A stretch of 64,000 nt of DNA from positions 310,001-374,000 of the forward strand of contig NZ_JAPKNH010000002.1 of assembly GCF_026344005.1 (NCBI RefSeq). Reading direction: 5' to 3'. The position numbers and the translations under genes are program-made. The notes beneath the pieces are model-generated. The model worked only from the letters and a program-made list of their open reading frames with translations, ran no database searches and was not told where the DNA came from. Source of the stretch: Kaistia terrae (GTDB lineage: Bacteria > Pseudomonadota > Alphaproteobacteria > Rhizobiales > Kaistiaceae). This document shows, piece after piece, positions 42,857 to 50,050 of this stretch (position 1 is the first letter of the stretch; the number at the start of each line of letters is the position of its first letter).

Positions 42857-44137
42857 TTACTCGGCGTTGACGGCCGAGGGGTTGTCGAGGCTGTCCGAAC
42901 CTTCGACTTCGATCTTCAAGCCGAGCGCCGCGACGACGGCTTCGACAGCGCGGGTCTGGCCGACGAGACCGTCAATAGCCGCCTGGACGATGGCGTTGCC
43001 GGCTGCGTTGTCGGCGCCGATCATCTGGTCATAGGCCTCGCCCTTGTCGGACGTGTCCTTGAGAACCTGCATCTTGGCGGTCGTCACGGCCAGCGCATCG
43101 TCAACTCGCTTGGCGGCGTCGGCGTTCTTGGCGGCGGCGAAGTCGCGGATGCTCGGGCCCTCGACGACCGTGCCGTCGGTGCGGGTGTACTTGCCCTGCC
43201 AGGCGGCGACCATGCCGGCCTGGTCGTAGTAGTGGCTGTTGGCCGTGTTGTCGGAGAAGCAGTCATGCTCCTCTTCCGGATCGTGCAGGATCAGGCCGAG
43301 CTTCATGCGCTCGCCGGCCAGTTCGCCGTAGGAGAGCGAGCCGATGCCGGTCAGGATGGTGGCGAGACCACCCTCGTCACCCTTGGCGGCGAGCTGCTTC
43401 CGGGCTTCGCCCTCGGCCTTCCAGTTGGCGGCCATCTCTTCGAGATCGGCGACCAGCAGGTCGGTCGCTGCCTTCAGGAAGGCGACGCGGCGATCGCAAT
43501 TGCCGTTGGTGCAATTCTTGGTGTCGAAATCCGTTGCCGGACGGTTGCCGGCGCCCGGGCCGGTGCCGTTCAGGTCCTGGCCCCAGAGCAGGAATTCGAT
43601 CGCGTGATAGCCGGTGGCGACATTCGCCTCGACATCGCCGGCTTCCTGCAGCTTGTGCAGCAGCTCGGCGTTGATGACCGTCGCGTCGACCTTGTCCGGG
43701 CCGATCTGCAGCGTCTTGTTGGCGATGACGTTGGCGTTGTAGAGCGGGTTCGAATCCGAGCTGTCGCCATAGGACTTGGTGTCGACATAGTCGATCAGGC
43801 CCTCGTCGAGCGGCCAGGCGTTCACGCGGCCTTCCCAATCGTCGACGATGGCGTTGCCGAAGCGATAGACCTCGGTCTGCTGGTAGGAGGGGCGCGAAGC
43901 CTTCCAGGCGTCGCGGGCAGCGGCCAGCGTCTCATCGCTCGGATTGGCGATCAGCGCGTCGACGGCGACGTTCAGCGCCTTGGCAGCGGCGAGCGCGTCT
44001 TCGTACTTCGCCTGGGCGATGTCGCCATAGTTCTTCAGAACAGCGCTGGCAGCGGGAGCATCGGCTGCCATGGCGGGAACTGCGCCCGAAAGGGCCAGCA
44101 CTGCCGTCGCGGCGAGGAGCATCTTCTTTATGTTCAC
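42857..44137 (-). CDS. Imelysin-family iron-regulated protein (IrpA type)
   Basis: A 426-residue exported protein. GTG start at 44137 with GGAGAC upstream; signal peptide MNIKKMLLAATAVLALSGAV, cleaved near AMAAD. The imelysin motif GxHxxE is intact as GYHAIE (His178, Glu181), followed by FLLWGQDLNGTGPGAGNRP; ERMKLGLILHDPEEEHDCFSDN is the second diagnostic region (first 20: RMKLGLILHDPEEEHDCFSD). Imelysins (IrpA, EfeO-like) take part in iron uptake outside the cytoplasm. First recognisable iron gene of the operon; it continues to the multicopper oxidase. Confidence 0.92.
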   Translation of the reverse strand: MNIKKMLLAATAVLALSGAVPAMAADAPAASAVLKNYGDIAQAKYEDALAAAKALNVAVDALIANPSDETLAAARDAWKASRPSYQQTEVYRFGNAIVDDWEGRVNAWPLDEGLIDYVDTKSYGDSSDSNPLYNANVIANKTLQIGPDKVDATVINAELLHKLQEAGDVEANVATGYHAIEFLLWGQDLNGTGPGAGNRPATDFDTKNCTNGNCDRRVAFLKAATDLLVADLEEMAANWKAEGEARKQLAAKGDEGGLATILTGIGSLSYGELAGERMKLGLILHDPEEEHDCFSDNTANSHYYDQAGMVAAWQGKYTRTDGTVVEGPSIRDFAAAKNADAAKRVDDALAVTTAKMQVLKDTSDKGEAYDQMIGADNAAGNAIVQAAIDGLVGQTRAVEAVVAALGLKIEVEGSDSLDNPSAVNAE

Positions 44138-44171
44138 AATCGTCTCCGGTGCGTAAAATCGTGCGGTGAAT

Positions 44172-44753
44172 TCAGTGAAACTGTCGGCGGCATGGGCGCG
44201 TCGCGATCTCGCGGATCACGGCGCCTGGAACGGGTATGAGAATCTGGCCGGTCTCGGCCAGGGCATCGGCGAAAAGCTGCGTCGCGCGGATCACCTCGGC
44301 ATGGCCCTCGGGAACAATGAGACGTTCCATCGCGCCAAGCAGGCCTTCATCATCATGGTTCTGGCAGGCGGCGATCATCGAGACGGCGCAGCATTCATCG
44401 AGACGGAGGCGCGGGCAGTGGGATGGCGACAGGCCAGCCGGCCGGTCCATCCAGTGCCGCAGGGCCTCGACCCAATGCGACAGGGCTCCGAGAATGCGCT
44501 GGCCTTCCTGCGAGCCCAGTTCCTGCGAATAGAGATTGGCGGCCAGCTCCCAGCAGGTGATCGAGCCGCGCTCACAGCCTTGCATCCAGCGTCGCAGGCC
44601 TTCGACAACCAGCCGTTCCGGCTGCCGCTCGAGATAGCGGGACGTGGGTCCACAGGGAAGGCGGGTTGCCATCACCGCCAATCCCGGCCGTGCGAGCTCT
44701 CTGGCTGTCGCCCCGGCTGCGCGTATTGAAAATCCATCGTCCACTCCAATCAA
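44172..44753 (-). CDS. Unknown cysteine-containing protein at the head of the imelysin operon
   Basis: A 193-residue protein I do not recognise. It is soluble and mostly helical, without signal peptide. Visible marks are ERGSITCWELAANLYSQELG (about residues 61-80), CPRLRLDECCAVSMIAACQN with five cysteines (~112-131) and PGAVIREIATRPCRR at the end. It ends 34 bases before the imelysin start, so it is probably co-transcribed. The start is uncertain: TTG at 44753 or GTG at 44744, neither with a strong ribosome site. A cytoplasmic regulatory or metal-sensing role is possible but unsupported. Confidence 0.6.
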   Translation of the reverse strand: MIGVDDGFSIRAAGATARELARPGLAVMATRLPCGPTSRYLERQPERLVVEGLRRWMQGCERGSITCWELAANLYSQELGSQEGQRILGALSHWVEALRHWMDRPAGLSPSHCPRLRLDECCAVSMIAACQNHDDEGLLGAMERLIVPEGHAEVIRATQLFADALAETGQILIPVPGAVIREIATRPCRRQFH

Positions 44754-45061
44754 CAGGGCTTAGCCTGCCGATAAAGCGTCACAGCGTTCGTGGCGCGGTT
44801 GGCCGACGTTTGAACCTGTTGGGAGGGTGAGTCAAGAATATGTAACACTCTGAAATTATTCTAATTCTAGTGTTTAAAGCTGGCTGCTCGCGGAGGTCTT
44901 GATTACCTTGCGGAATTGGCAAATCGTTATTTGGGTACAACGTCGCCATACCGGGGAGCGGCGATTTCGGCGCCAGGATCGATCCGAACGGAGGCGAGCC
45001 TGATTTGCGCCGACGCACTGGCCCGCGGCGGAAAAATCGTCGACGGGGTCTTGCATCGATT
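44754..45061. other. Divergent intergenic region between iron and zinc operons
   Basis: This gap serves two divergent operons. It holds an AT-rich island at about 44840-44880 (CTGAAATTATTCTAATTC) that is nearest the leftward iron operon and loosely recalls iron-control (Irr-type) boxes, with a GAA-N4-TTC dyad only. The rightward end carries the Zur-like box listed separately. No gene is evident. Confidence 0.45.
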
Positions 45062-45084
45062 GAAATGATATAACATAACATCTC
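45062..45084. promoter_or_regulatory. Zur-type zinc regulator box
   Basis: The 23-base segment has the core ATGATATAACATAACAT flanked by GAA and CTC, close to the alphaproteobacterial Zur consensus (GTTATAnTATAAC inside an ATG...CAT frame). It is in a GC-rich genome and lies 27 bases ahead of the first gene of the zinc operon, a classic repressor position. Confidence 0.75.
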
Positions 45085-45110
45085 GCAGTCAGCAGCGGGA
45101 CGATCCAGCC

Positions 45111-45386
45111 ATGGCAAATTCAAACTCGAGCGTGGCGGCGCAGGCGGGGACGATCCCGGTTTCGGCCGCCCCTCATCATGGCCACGACCATCCGCACGCT
45201 CATGATGGGCATGCCGGCCACTCCCATGGCCATCACCACGCGGCGCACCCGCCTGCGACACACGAAATCGCCGTGCCGCGTGCCTACAAGCGCTCGATGT
45301 TTCTCGCATCCGCTTTGGAGCGTCTCGTCATCGCTGTGCTGCTGATCGGCTTGATCTGGCTCGGCATCATCTGGGCGGTTTCGTGA
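45111..45386 (+). CDS. Histidine-rich single-helix membrane protein of the zinc operon
   Basis: A 91-residue protein. Residues 22-51 contain 14 histidines (PHHGHDHPHAHDGHAGHSHG is the first part), a likely zinc-binding stretch. A basic linker (RAYKR) precedes one hydrophobic helix at ~71-89 and the protein ends there, so the His-rich part probably faces the cytoplasm or periplasm depending on insertion; the positive-inside rule favours a cytoplasmic N-terminus. No signal peptide. It is first in the operon, 7 bases before the ATPase gene. I know no named family; zinc buffering or delivery to the transporter is inference. Confidence 0.8.
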   Translation: MANSNSSVAAQAGTIPVSAAPHHGHDHPHAHDGHAGHSHGHHHAAHPPATHEIAVPRAYKRSMFLASALERLVIAVLLIGLIWLGIIWAVS

Positions 45387-45393
45387 GATCGAC

Positions 45394-46146
45394 ATGCTGA
45401 AGCGCACCGCCCCGTCGATCCAACTCGACAATCTGACCCTTTCCTATCGGCGCCATCCGGCCGTCCATCATCTTTCGGGCACGTTCCAGCCGGGCTCCTT
45501 CACGGCGATCTTCGGCCCCAATGGCGCCGGCAAGTCGACCCTGCTCAAGGGGATCGTCGGCCTGATCAAGCCGGATAGCGGCCGCGTCACGCTGGACGGC
45601 ATCCGCCGCGACGATATCGGCTATCTGCCGCAGCAAAGCGCGCTCGACCGCTCGTTCCCGATGCGCGTGCTCGACGTCGCCGCCATGGGGCTCTGGCGCA
45701 AGGCCGGAATCTTTTCCGCGATCGGCCGCAAGCAACTCGGCGCGGTCGAGGCAGCGCTGGAAGCCGTCGGCCTCACCGGCTTCGAGGACCGCATCATCGG
45801 CACGCTCTCCGGTGGCCAGTTCCAGCGCGCGCTGTTTGCCCGGCTGCTGCTGCAGGATACAAAGCTGATCCTGCTCGACGAGCCGTTCACGGCTATTGAC
45901 GCGCGAACCTGCGAGGATCTGCTCGCGCTGATCAGCGGCTGGCATGCGGAAGGACGCACCGTCGTCACCGTCCTGCACGACCTCGACATCGTGCGCGAGC
46001 GCATCCCCGAAACGCTGCTTCTGGCGCGTGAAAAGGTTGCCTGGGGGCCGACGGCCGAGGTGATCACCGACGCCAATCTCGCCCGTGCCCGGCATTTGCA
46101 CGAGGCGTTCGAAGACAATGCCGAACTTTGCGAGATGCCCGCCTGA
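45394..46146 (+). CDS. Zinc ABC transporter ATP-binding protein (AztA/ZnuC type)
   Basis: A 250-residue ATPase of the metal-ABC (cluster 9) family. Walker A FGPNGAGKSTLLKGI, signature GTLSGGQFQRALFARLL, Walker B ILLDEPFTAID, H-loop VLHDLDIVRE. It starts 7 bases after the His-rich gene and its stop overlaps the permease start (TGATG). Zinc rather than manganese is favoured by the Zur-type box. Confidence 0.92.
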   Translation: MLKRTAPSIQLDNLTLSYRRHPAVHHLSGTFQPGSFTAIFGPNGAGKSTLLKGIVGLIKPDSGRVTLDGIRRDDIGYLPQQSALDRSFPMRVLDVAAMGLWRKAGIFSAIGRKQLGAVEAALEAVGLTGFEDRIIGTLSGGQFQRALFARLLLQDTKLILLDEPFTAIDARTCEDLLALISGWHAEGRTVVTVLHDLDIVRERIPETLLLAREKVAWGPTAEVITDANLARARHLHEAFEDNAELCEMPA

Positions 46147-47018
46147 TGGCCCTTTATGATCTTCTCTTCGGGCCGTTCATCGAATTCGGCTTCATGCGCC
46201 GCGCCCTGATGGGCTGCATCGCGCTATCGATTTCCGGTGCGCCGATCGGCGTGTTCCTGGTGCTGCGCCGCATGAGCCTGATGGGCGATGTGATGGCGCA
46301 TGCCATCCTGCCGGGCGCGGCGATCGGCTTCCTGCTCTCCGGCTTCTCGCTTTTCGCGATGACGGTCGGCGGCGTCGCGGCCGGCCTGCTGGTGGCGCTC
46401 GGCGCCGGCGCCATCGCCCGCACCACGCCGCTGCGCGAGGATGCGAGCTTTGCGGCCTTCTATCTCGTCTCGCTCGGGCTGGGCGTGATGATCGTCTCGA
46501 TCAAGGGCTCCAACATCGACCTGCTGCATGTGCTGTTCGGCAATGTGCTGGCGCTGGATGATCCGTCCATCTACCTGATCGGTGGCATCGCCACCGTGAC
46601 GCTGCTTTCGCTGGCGCTGATCTATCGGTTGCTGGTCGCGGAGTGCTTCGATCCCGGCTTTTTGAAGAGCGTTGGCGGTGCCGGCGGCATGGCGCATTTC
46701 CTCTTCCTGGCGCTGGTCGTGCTCAATCTGGTCGGTGGCTTCAATGCGCTCGGCACGCTGATGGTGGTCGGCCTGATCGTGCTGCCCGCCGCTTCGGCTC
46801 GGTTCTGGAGCGAGAGCGTGCCGGGCCAGATCGTCGCCGCGGCGATCATCGGCATCGTCTCGTCACTGGTCGGACTGCTCGTTTCCTACCACGCTGAACT
46901 ACCGACCTCACCGGCCATCATCCTGGCGGCCGGCGCGATTCACGCCGCGTCCATCCTCGCAGGCCGACATGGCAGTTTTGCCAGCCAGGCCTTGCGGGCG
47001 AGGCACCTGAGAGCCTGA
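46146..47018 (+). CDS. Zinc ABC transporter permease (AztB/ZnuB type)
   Basis: A 290-residue ABC-3 family permease with about eight hydrophobic helices. The ATG at 46146 overlaps the ATPase stop by one base. Family marks: LRRMSLMGDVMAHAILPGAA (residues ~39-58) and FNALGTLMVVGLIVLPAASA (~200-219). It forms the membrane channel for the metal delivered by the binding protein encoded next. Confidence 0.92.
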   Translation: MALYDLLFGPFIEFGFMRRALMGCIALSISGAPIGVFLVLRRMSLMGDVMAHAILPGAAIGFLLSGFSLFAMTVGGVAAGLLVALGAGAIARTTPLREDASFAAFYLVSLGLGVMIVSIKGSNIDLLHVLFGNVLALDDPSIYLIGGIATVTLLSLALIYRLLVAECFDPGFLKSVGGAGGMAHFLFLALVVLNLVGGFNALGTLMVVGLIVLPAASARFWSESVPGQIVAAAIIGIVSSLVGLLVSYHAELPTSPAIILAAGAIHAASILAGRHGSFASQALRARHLRA

Positions 47019-47048
47019 ACACCGTTTCCACGACAGGAGTTTTACCCA

Positions 47049-48026
47049 ATGAAGTCAAGTTTTTGGCTCATCGCGGCGGCGCTTACCCTGAGCGCAGCCC
47101 TGCCGGCTCAAGCCGCCGACAAGCTCAAGGTCGTCGCGACCTTCTCCATCCTTGGCGATCTCGCGACCGAGATCGGTGGCGATCATGTCGAGGTCCGCAC
47201 GCTGGTCGGCCCGAATGGCGATGCCCATACCTTCGAGCCAAGCCCGTCTGACGCCAAGGCGATGGGTGGCGCGGCGGTCCTGGTCGAAAACGGGCTTGGC
47301 CTCGAAGGCTGGCTCGGCCGCCTGATCACCGTGTCCGGCTTCAAGGGCGAGAAGGTCATCGCGACGGAAGGCATCAAGCCGATCGCCTGGACGGGGGCGG
47401 AGGAAGAAGAGGGTCATGATCACGACAAGCCAGAGGCCAAGGCCGAGGCTGGTCATGACGGCCACGACCACGCGGCGCATGAGGGCCATTCGCACAGCGT
47501 CGATCCGCACGCCTGGCAAAACCCGCTGAACGGCGTGCTCTACGTACAGAACATCGTCGCGGGCCTATCCGCCGCCGATCCGGAAAATGCTGCCGACTAC
47601 AAGGCGAAGGGCGATGAACTCGTCGGTGCCCTGCAGGCGATCGATGCCGGTTTCAAGGCGGAATTCGCCAAGGTGCCGGCCGAGCGACGCAAGCTCGTCA
47701 CCAGCCATGACGCCTTCGGCTATTTCGCCGCCGCCTATGACATCCAGTTTGTGGCGCCGGAAGGCGTGAGCACGGAGAGTGAAGCCTCGGCCGCCGACGT
47801 CGCCAAGATCATCCGCCAGATCAAGGCGGAGAAGATCACGTCGCTGTTCGCTGAAAACATTACCGATCCGCGTCTGCTGAACCAGATCGCGCGCGAGACC
47901 GGGGTCACGATTGGCGGCGTACTCTTCTCCGACGCGCTGTCGCCGGCGGATGGCCCGGCGCCGACCTATCTGAAGATGTTCGAAAACAACGGCGCGAAAC
48001 TGCTCGCGGCGATGAACGCCAACTGA
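47049..48026 (+). CDS. Zinc ABC transporter substrate-binding protein (AztC/ZnuA type)
   Basis: A 325-residue cluster 9 binding protein. Signal peptide MKSSFWLIAAALTLSAALPA. Metal ligands are likely His60 in GDAHTFEPSPSD, His154 in VDPHAWQNP, the His in TSHDAFGYFA and the Asp in LFSDALSPADGP. Residues ~118-151 form the flexible acidic/His-rich loop (EGHDHDKPEAKAEAGHDGHD and on) that captures zinc. The GVSTESEASAADV and AENITDPRLL stretches closely recall AztC of Paracoccus. AGGAG precedes the ATG. Last gene of the zinc operon; no AztD-type chaperone follows. Confidence 0.92.
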   Translation: MKSSFWLIAAALTLSAALPAQAADKLKVVATFSILGDLATEIGGDHVEVRTLVGPNGDAHTFEPSPSDAKAMGGAAVLVENGLGLEGWLGRLITVSGFKGEKVIATEGIKPIAWTGAEEEEGHDHDKPEAKAEAGHDGHDHAAHEGHSHSVDPHAWQNPLNGVLYVQNIVAGLSAADPENAADYKAKGDELVGALQAIDAGFKAEFAKVPAERRKLVTSHDAFGYFAAAYDIQFVAPEGVSTESEASAADVAKIIRQIKAEKITSLFAENITDPRLLNQIARETGVTIGGVLFSDALSPADGPAPTYLKMFENNGAKLLAAMNAN

Positions 48027-48080
48027 GTTTCTTCGTTTCAACGAGCGTCGGCAAATCGCTGGCGCTCGTTCCACACTCGG

Positions 48081-48184
48081 CGTCATCCCTGCGAAAGCAG
48101 GGATCCATGCCGCGGAAACCTTTGCCGTTCGAAACGCCCGATGGCACGGCTGTATGGATCCCGGGTCAAGCCCGGGATGACGGC
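48081..48184. repeat. Composite palindromic element, CGTCATCCC type, copy B2
   Basis: The element starts CGTCATCCCTGCGAAAGCAG and ends with CCCGGGATGACGG. It contains the hairpins ATCCCTGC-gaaa-GCAGGGAT and ATCCCGGG-tcaag-CCCGGGAT. It lies between convergent operons (zinc genes and methyltransferase gene). The B1 copy at 24625 shares both ends. Confidence 0.75.
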
Positions 48185-48217
48185 GTTTCGTTCGTGGATG
48201 TCGTTTCGCCTAACCCC

Positions 48218-48808
48218 TCAATAAATAAAGGGGATCAGCCGGGCGGTCTTGCTTGCATAGTCGCGATAAACGCCGCCGAACGTGTCCAGCATCAGCTTTT
48301 CTTCCTTCTTCACGCGGAAGAAATACAGGATGCCGACGCCGACGATGCCGGCGAGGCCGACGAACCAGTTTTGCAGCAGCAGCGCCTGCGCGATCGCCAT
48401 AAGCCAGAACGAGACATACATGGGGTGGCGCACATAGTGGTAGACGCCGCCCGTCACCAGAGTGTGCTTGGCGCGGATCTCCAGCGTTGCCGACCAGTTA
48501 TGGCCGAGATCCTTGTGGCTGCGATAGAAGAACCAGAGATAGGCGATCGCCGCGACAATGCCGGCATAGGCGACGATCGGCGAGAAGGGCAGGTTGGCGC
48601 CAAAGGGAATGCCCATGCCGGTCAAGGCCCAGAAAGCCGGGACCAGGCCGAGGCCGACAACCGAGATGGCCACCAGAGTCTGCTGGCCGCCGCGATTGCG
48701 GGAATCGACGATGGCGTGCTTGCGGGCGCGACGCTGGTGCGGGAAGCGGATGATGAACCAGATCACCAGTCCGGCAACCCAACACATCGTGGCGGCAAAT
48801 TGCGTCAT
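48218..48808 (-). CDS. Isoprenylcysteine/phospholipid-type membrane methyltransferase
   Basis: A 196-residue integral membrane protein with about four to five hydrophobic helices. The SAM-binding ICMT/PEMT motif is complete: GHNWSATLEIRAKHTLVTGG then VYHYVRHPMYVSFW, and RVKKEEKLMLDTFGGVYRDY near the end. Such enzymes methylate lipids or small hydrophobic molecules; the substrate is unknown. A good ribosome site (GAGGGGA) lies in the 9-base gap after the hydrolase gene, so the two are co-transcribed. Confidence 0.85.
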   Translation of the reverse strand: MTQFAATMCWVAGLVIWFIIRFPHQRRARKHAIVDSRNRGGQQTLVAISVVGLGLVPAFWALTGMGIPFGANLPFSPIVAYAGIVAAIAYLWFFYRSHKDLGHNWSATLEIRAKHTLVTGGVYHYVRHPMYVSFWLMAIAQALLLQNWFVGLAGIVGVGILYFFRVKKEEKLMLDTFGGVYRDYASKTARLIPFIY

Positions 48809-48817
48809 GTCGTCCCC

Positions 48818-50050
48818 TCAGGTTTCCGTATGGTTTCGCGCCGGCGGCATCTCCCTCAGGGAGAAGCGTTCGCGCAAACCGATCGGACCGCAGCAAATCT
48901 GGAAGAAATCATAGGTGTAGCGGCGCGTGTTGCCCATGACGAACTGATAGTGCACACGGAAAAGGCTATTGCGGATCCGGCTGTAGTCAGCCGGCTGCAG
49001 CATTTCGCGGATACGCACATTGAGAACATGCGGAAAAACCCGGCCCGGCGACGGCTTCAGGTGCATCAGCTTGGCCGGGTCGGTCTTGTAGAAGTTCACC
49101 ACGTCGGTCAGCGTCTGGAATTCCAGCCACTCGACGTTTTCCTCGCCTTGCAGGCGCTGGATGCGGGCGCGAAGTGTCTTGGCGGCGGGATGTAAGCCCA
49201 GTTGCAGCACACAGGAGCCGACCGTCATCACCGAGATCGGCAGGCCGCGTTGTGCGAGGCCGGGATCGAGCGCCAGCGCGCGTTCCAGCGCTTCGAGCGC
49301 GAAAACGCTGCCCTGGCTGTGGCCGACGATCAGCAGCTCGTCCAGCTCCGGCGTGGCCGCGACCGCGAGGATCTCGCGAGCGAAGCGGTCGAGCCGCGCC
49401 TCCATGTCCGGCCGCCAGCCGCGCATATACTCGCCCATGAAGGTGCGCGCATCGAGCAGATGGCTCACGAACCATCGGTTTCCCGGCCAGCGCATCAACC
49501 CGGCATAGACCAGCAGGAAGATGACCGGCGCCAGCCACGCCACGGCCCAATGGTCGATGCGCAGCGCCAGGGAAGTCACGAAGGCGGCGGCGATGACGAA
49601 CAGCAGCGAGAAGAAGAACGGCGCGAGGAAATAGAGGCCGAAGCGCCAGGCGGCGAGGAAATAGCGAGGGATCGTGCCGGTGAAGAGGAAATCGGCCAGC
49701 AGCCCCAGCGACAGCGGAACCCGTTTCCAGATCGGGCGGGCGAAGTCGTCCTTGACCAGATCGTCCCAGGCGAGCAGCCGGAAATCGGTGTGGGCGGACC
49801 AGCCGTCGCCTTGGGTCTCGATCTCGCTCTGCCAGACATGGCCGTCCTCGGAGGGGCGGGCGGGTGTCGGCTCCGCCTGGACATCCCATGTCTTGCGGAA
49901 GCGGCCGAGCTCGCGCGCCTGCCGCGCGAAGAACTTTTCCGGCGTGACCGGGTCATAGCCGCCGAGATAGAGCACGCCGCGGCGGACCGGGCGTCCGGCC
50001 TCCGTTTTGGGCCCCGTCACGGGAGCGTCGCCCGGCGTGTCTGGAGTCAT
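48818..50050 (-). CDS. Membrane-embedded serine alpha/beta hydrolase
   Basis: A 410-residue protein. The N-terminal ~110 residues are soluble (VLYLGGYDPVTPEKFF), two to three hydrophobic helices follow (~130-200), then a hydrolase domain with LLIVGHSQGSVFALEAL as nucleophile elbow (around residue 245). I do not recognise a named family. The last codons (RFSLREMPPARNHTET) are encoded by CTCCCTGAGGGAG, the core of the dispersed RIME-like hairpin, suggesting the C-terminus was remade by a repeat. It overlaps the KDG kinase gene by four bases (ATGA). Confidence 0.72.
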   Translation of the reverse strand: MTPDTPGDAPVTGPKTEAGRPVRRGVLYLGGYDPVTPEKFFARQARELGRFRKTWDVQAEPTPARPSEDGHVWQSEIETQGDGWSAHTDFRLLAWDDLVKDDFARPIWKRVPLSLGLLADFLFTGTIPRYFLAAWRFGLYFLAPFFFSLLFVIAAAFVTSLALRIDHWAVAWLAPVIFLLVYAGLMRWPGNRWFVSHLLDARTFMGEYMRGWRPDMEARLDRFAREILAVAATPELDELLIVGHSQGSVFALEALERALALDPGLAQRGLPISVMTVGSCVLQLGLHPAAKTLRARIQRLQGEENVEWLEFQTLTDVVNFYKTDPAKLMHLKPSPGRVFPHVLNVRIREMLQPADYSRIRNSLFRVHYQFVMGNTRRYTYDFFQICCGPIGLRERFSLREMPPARNHTET

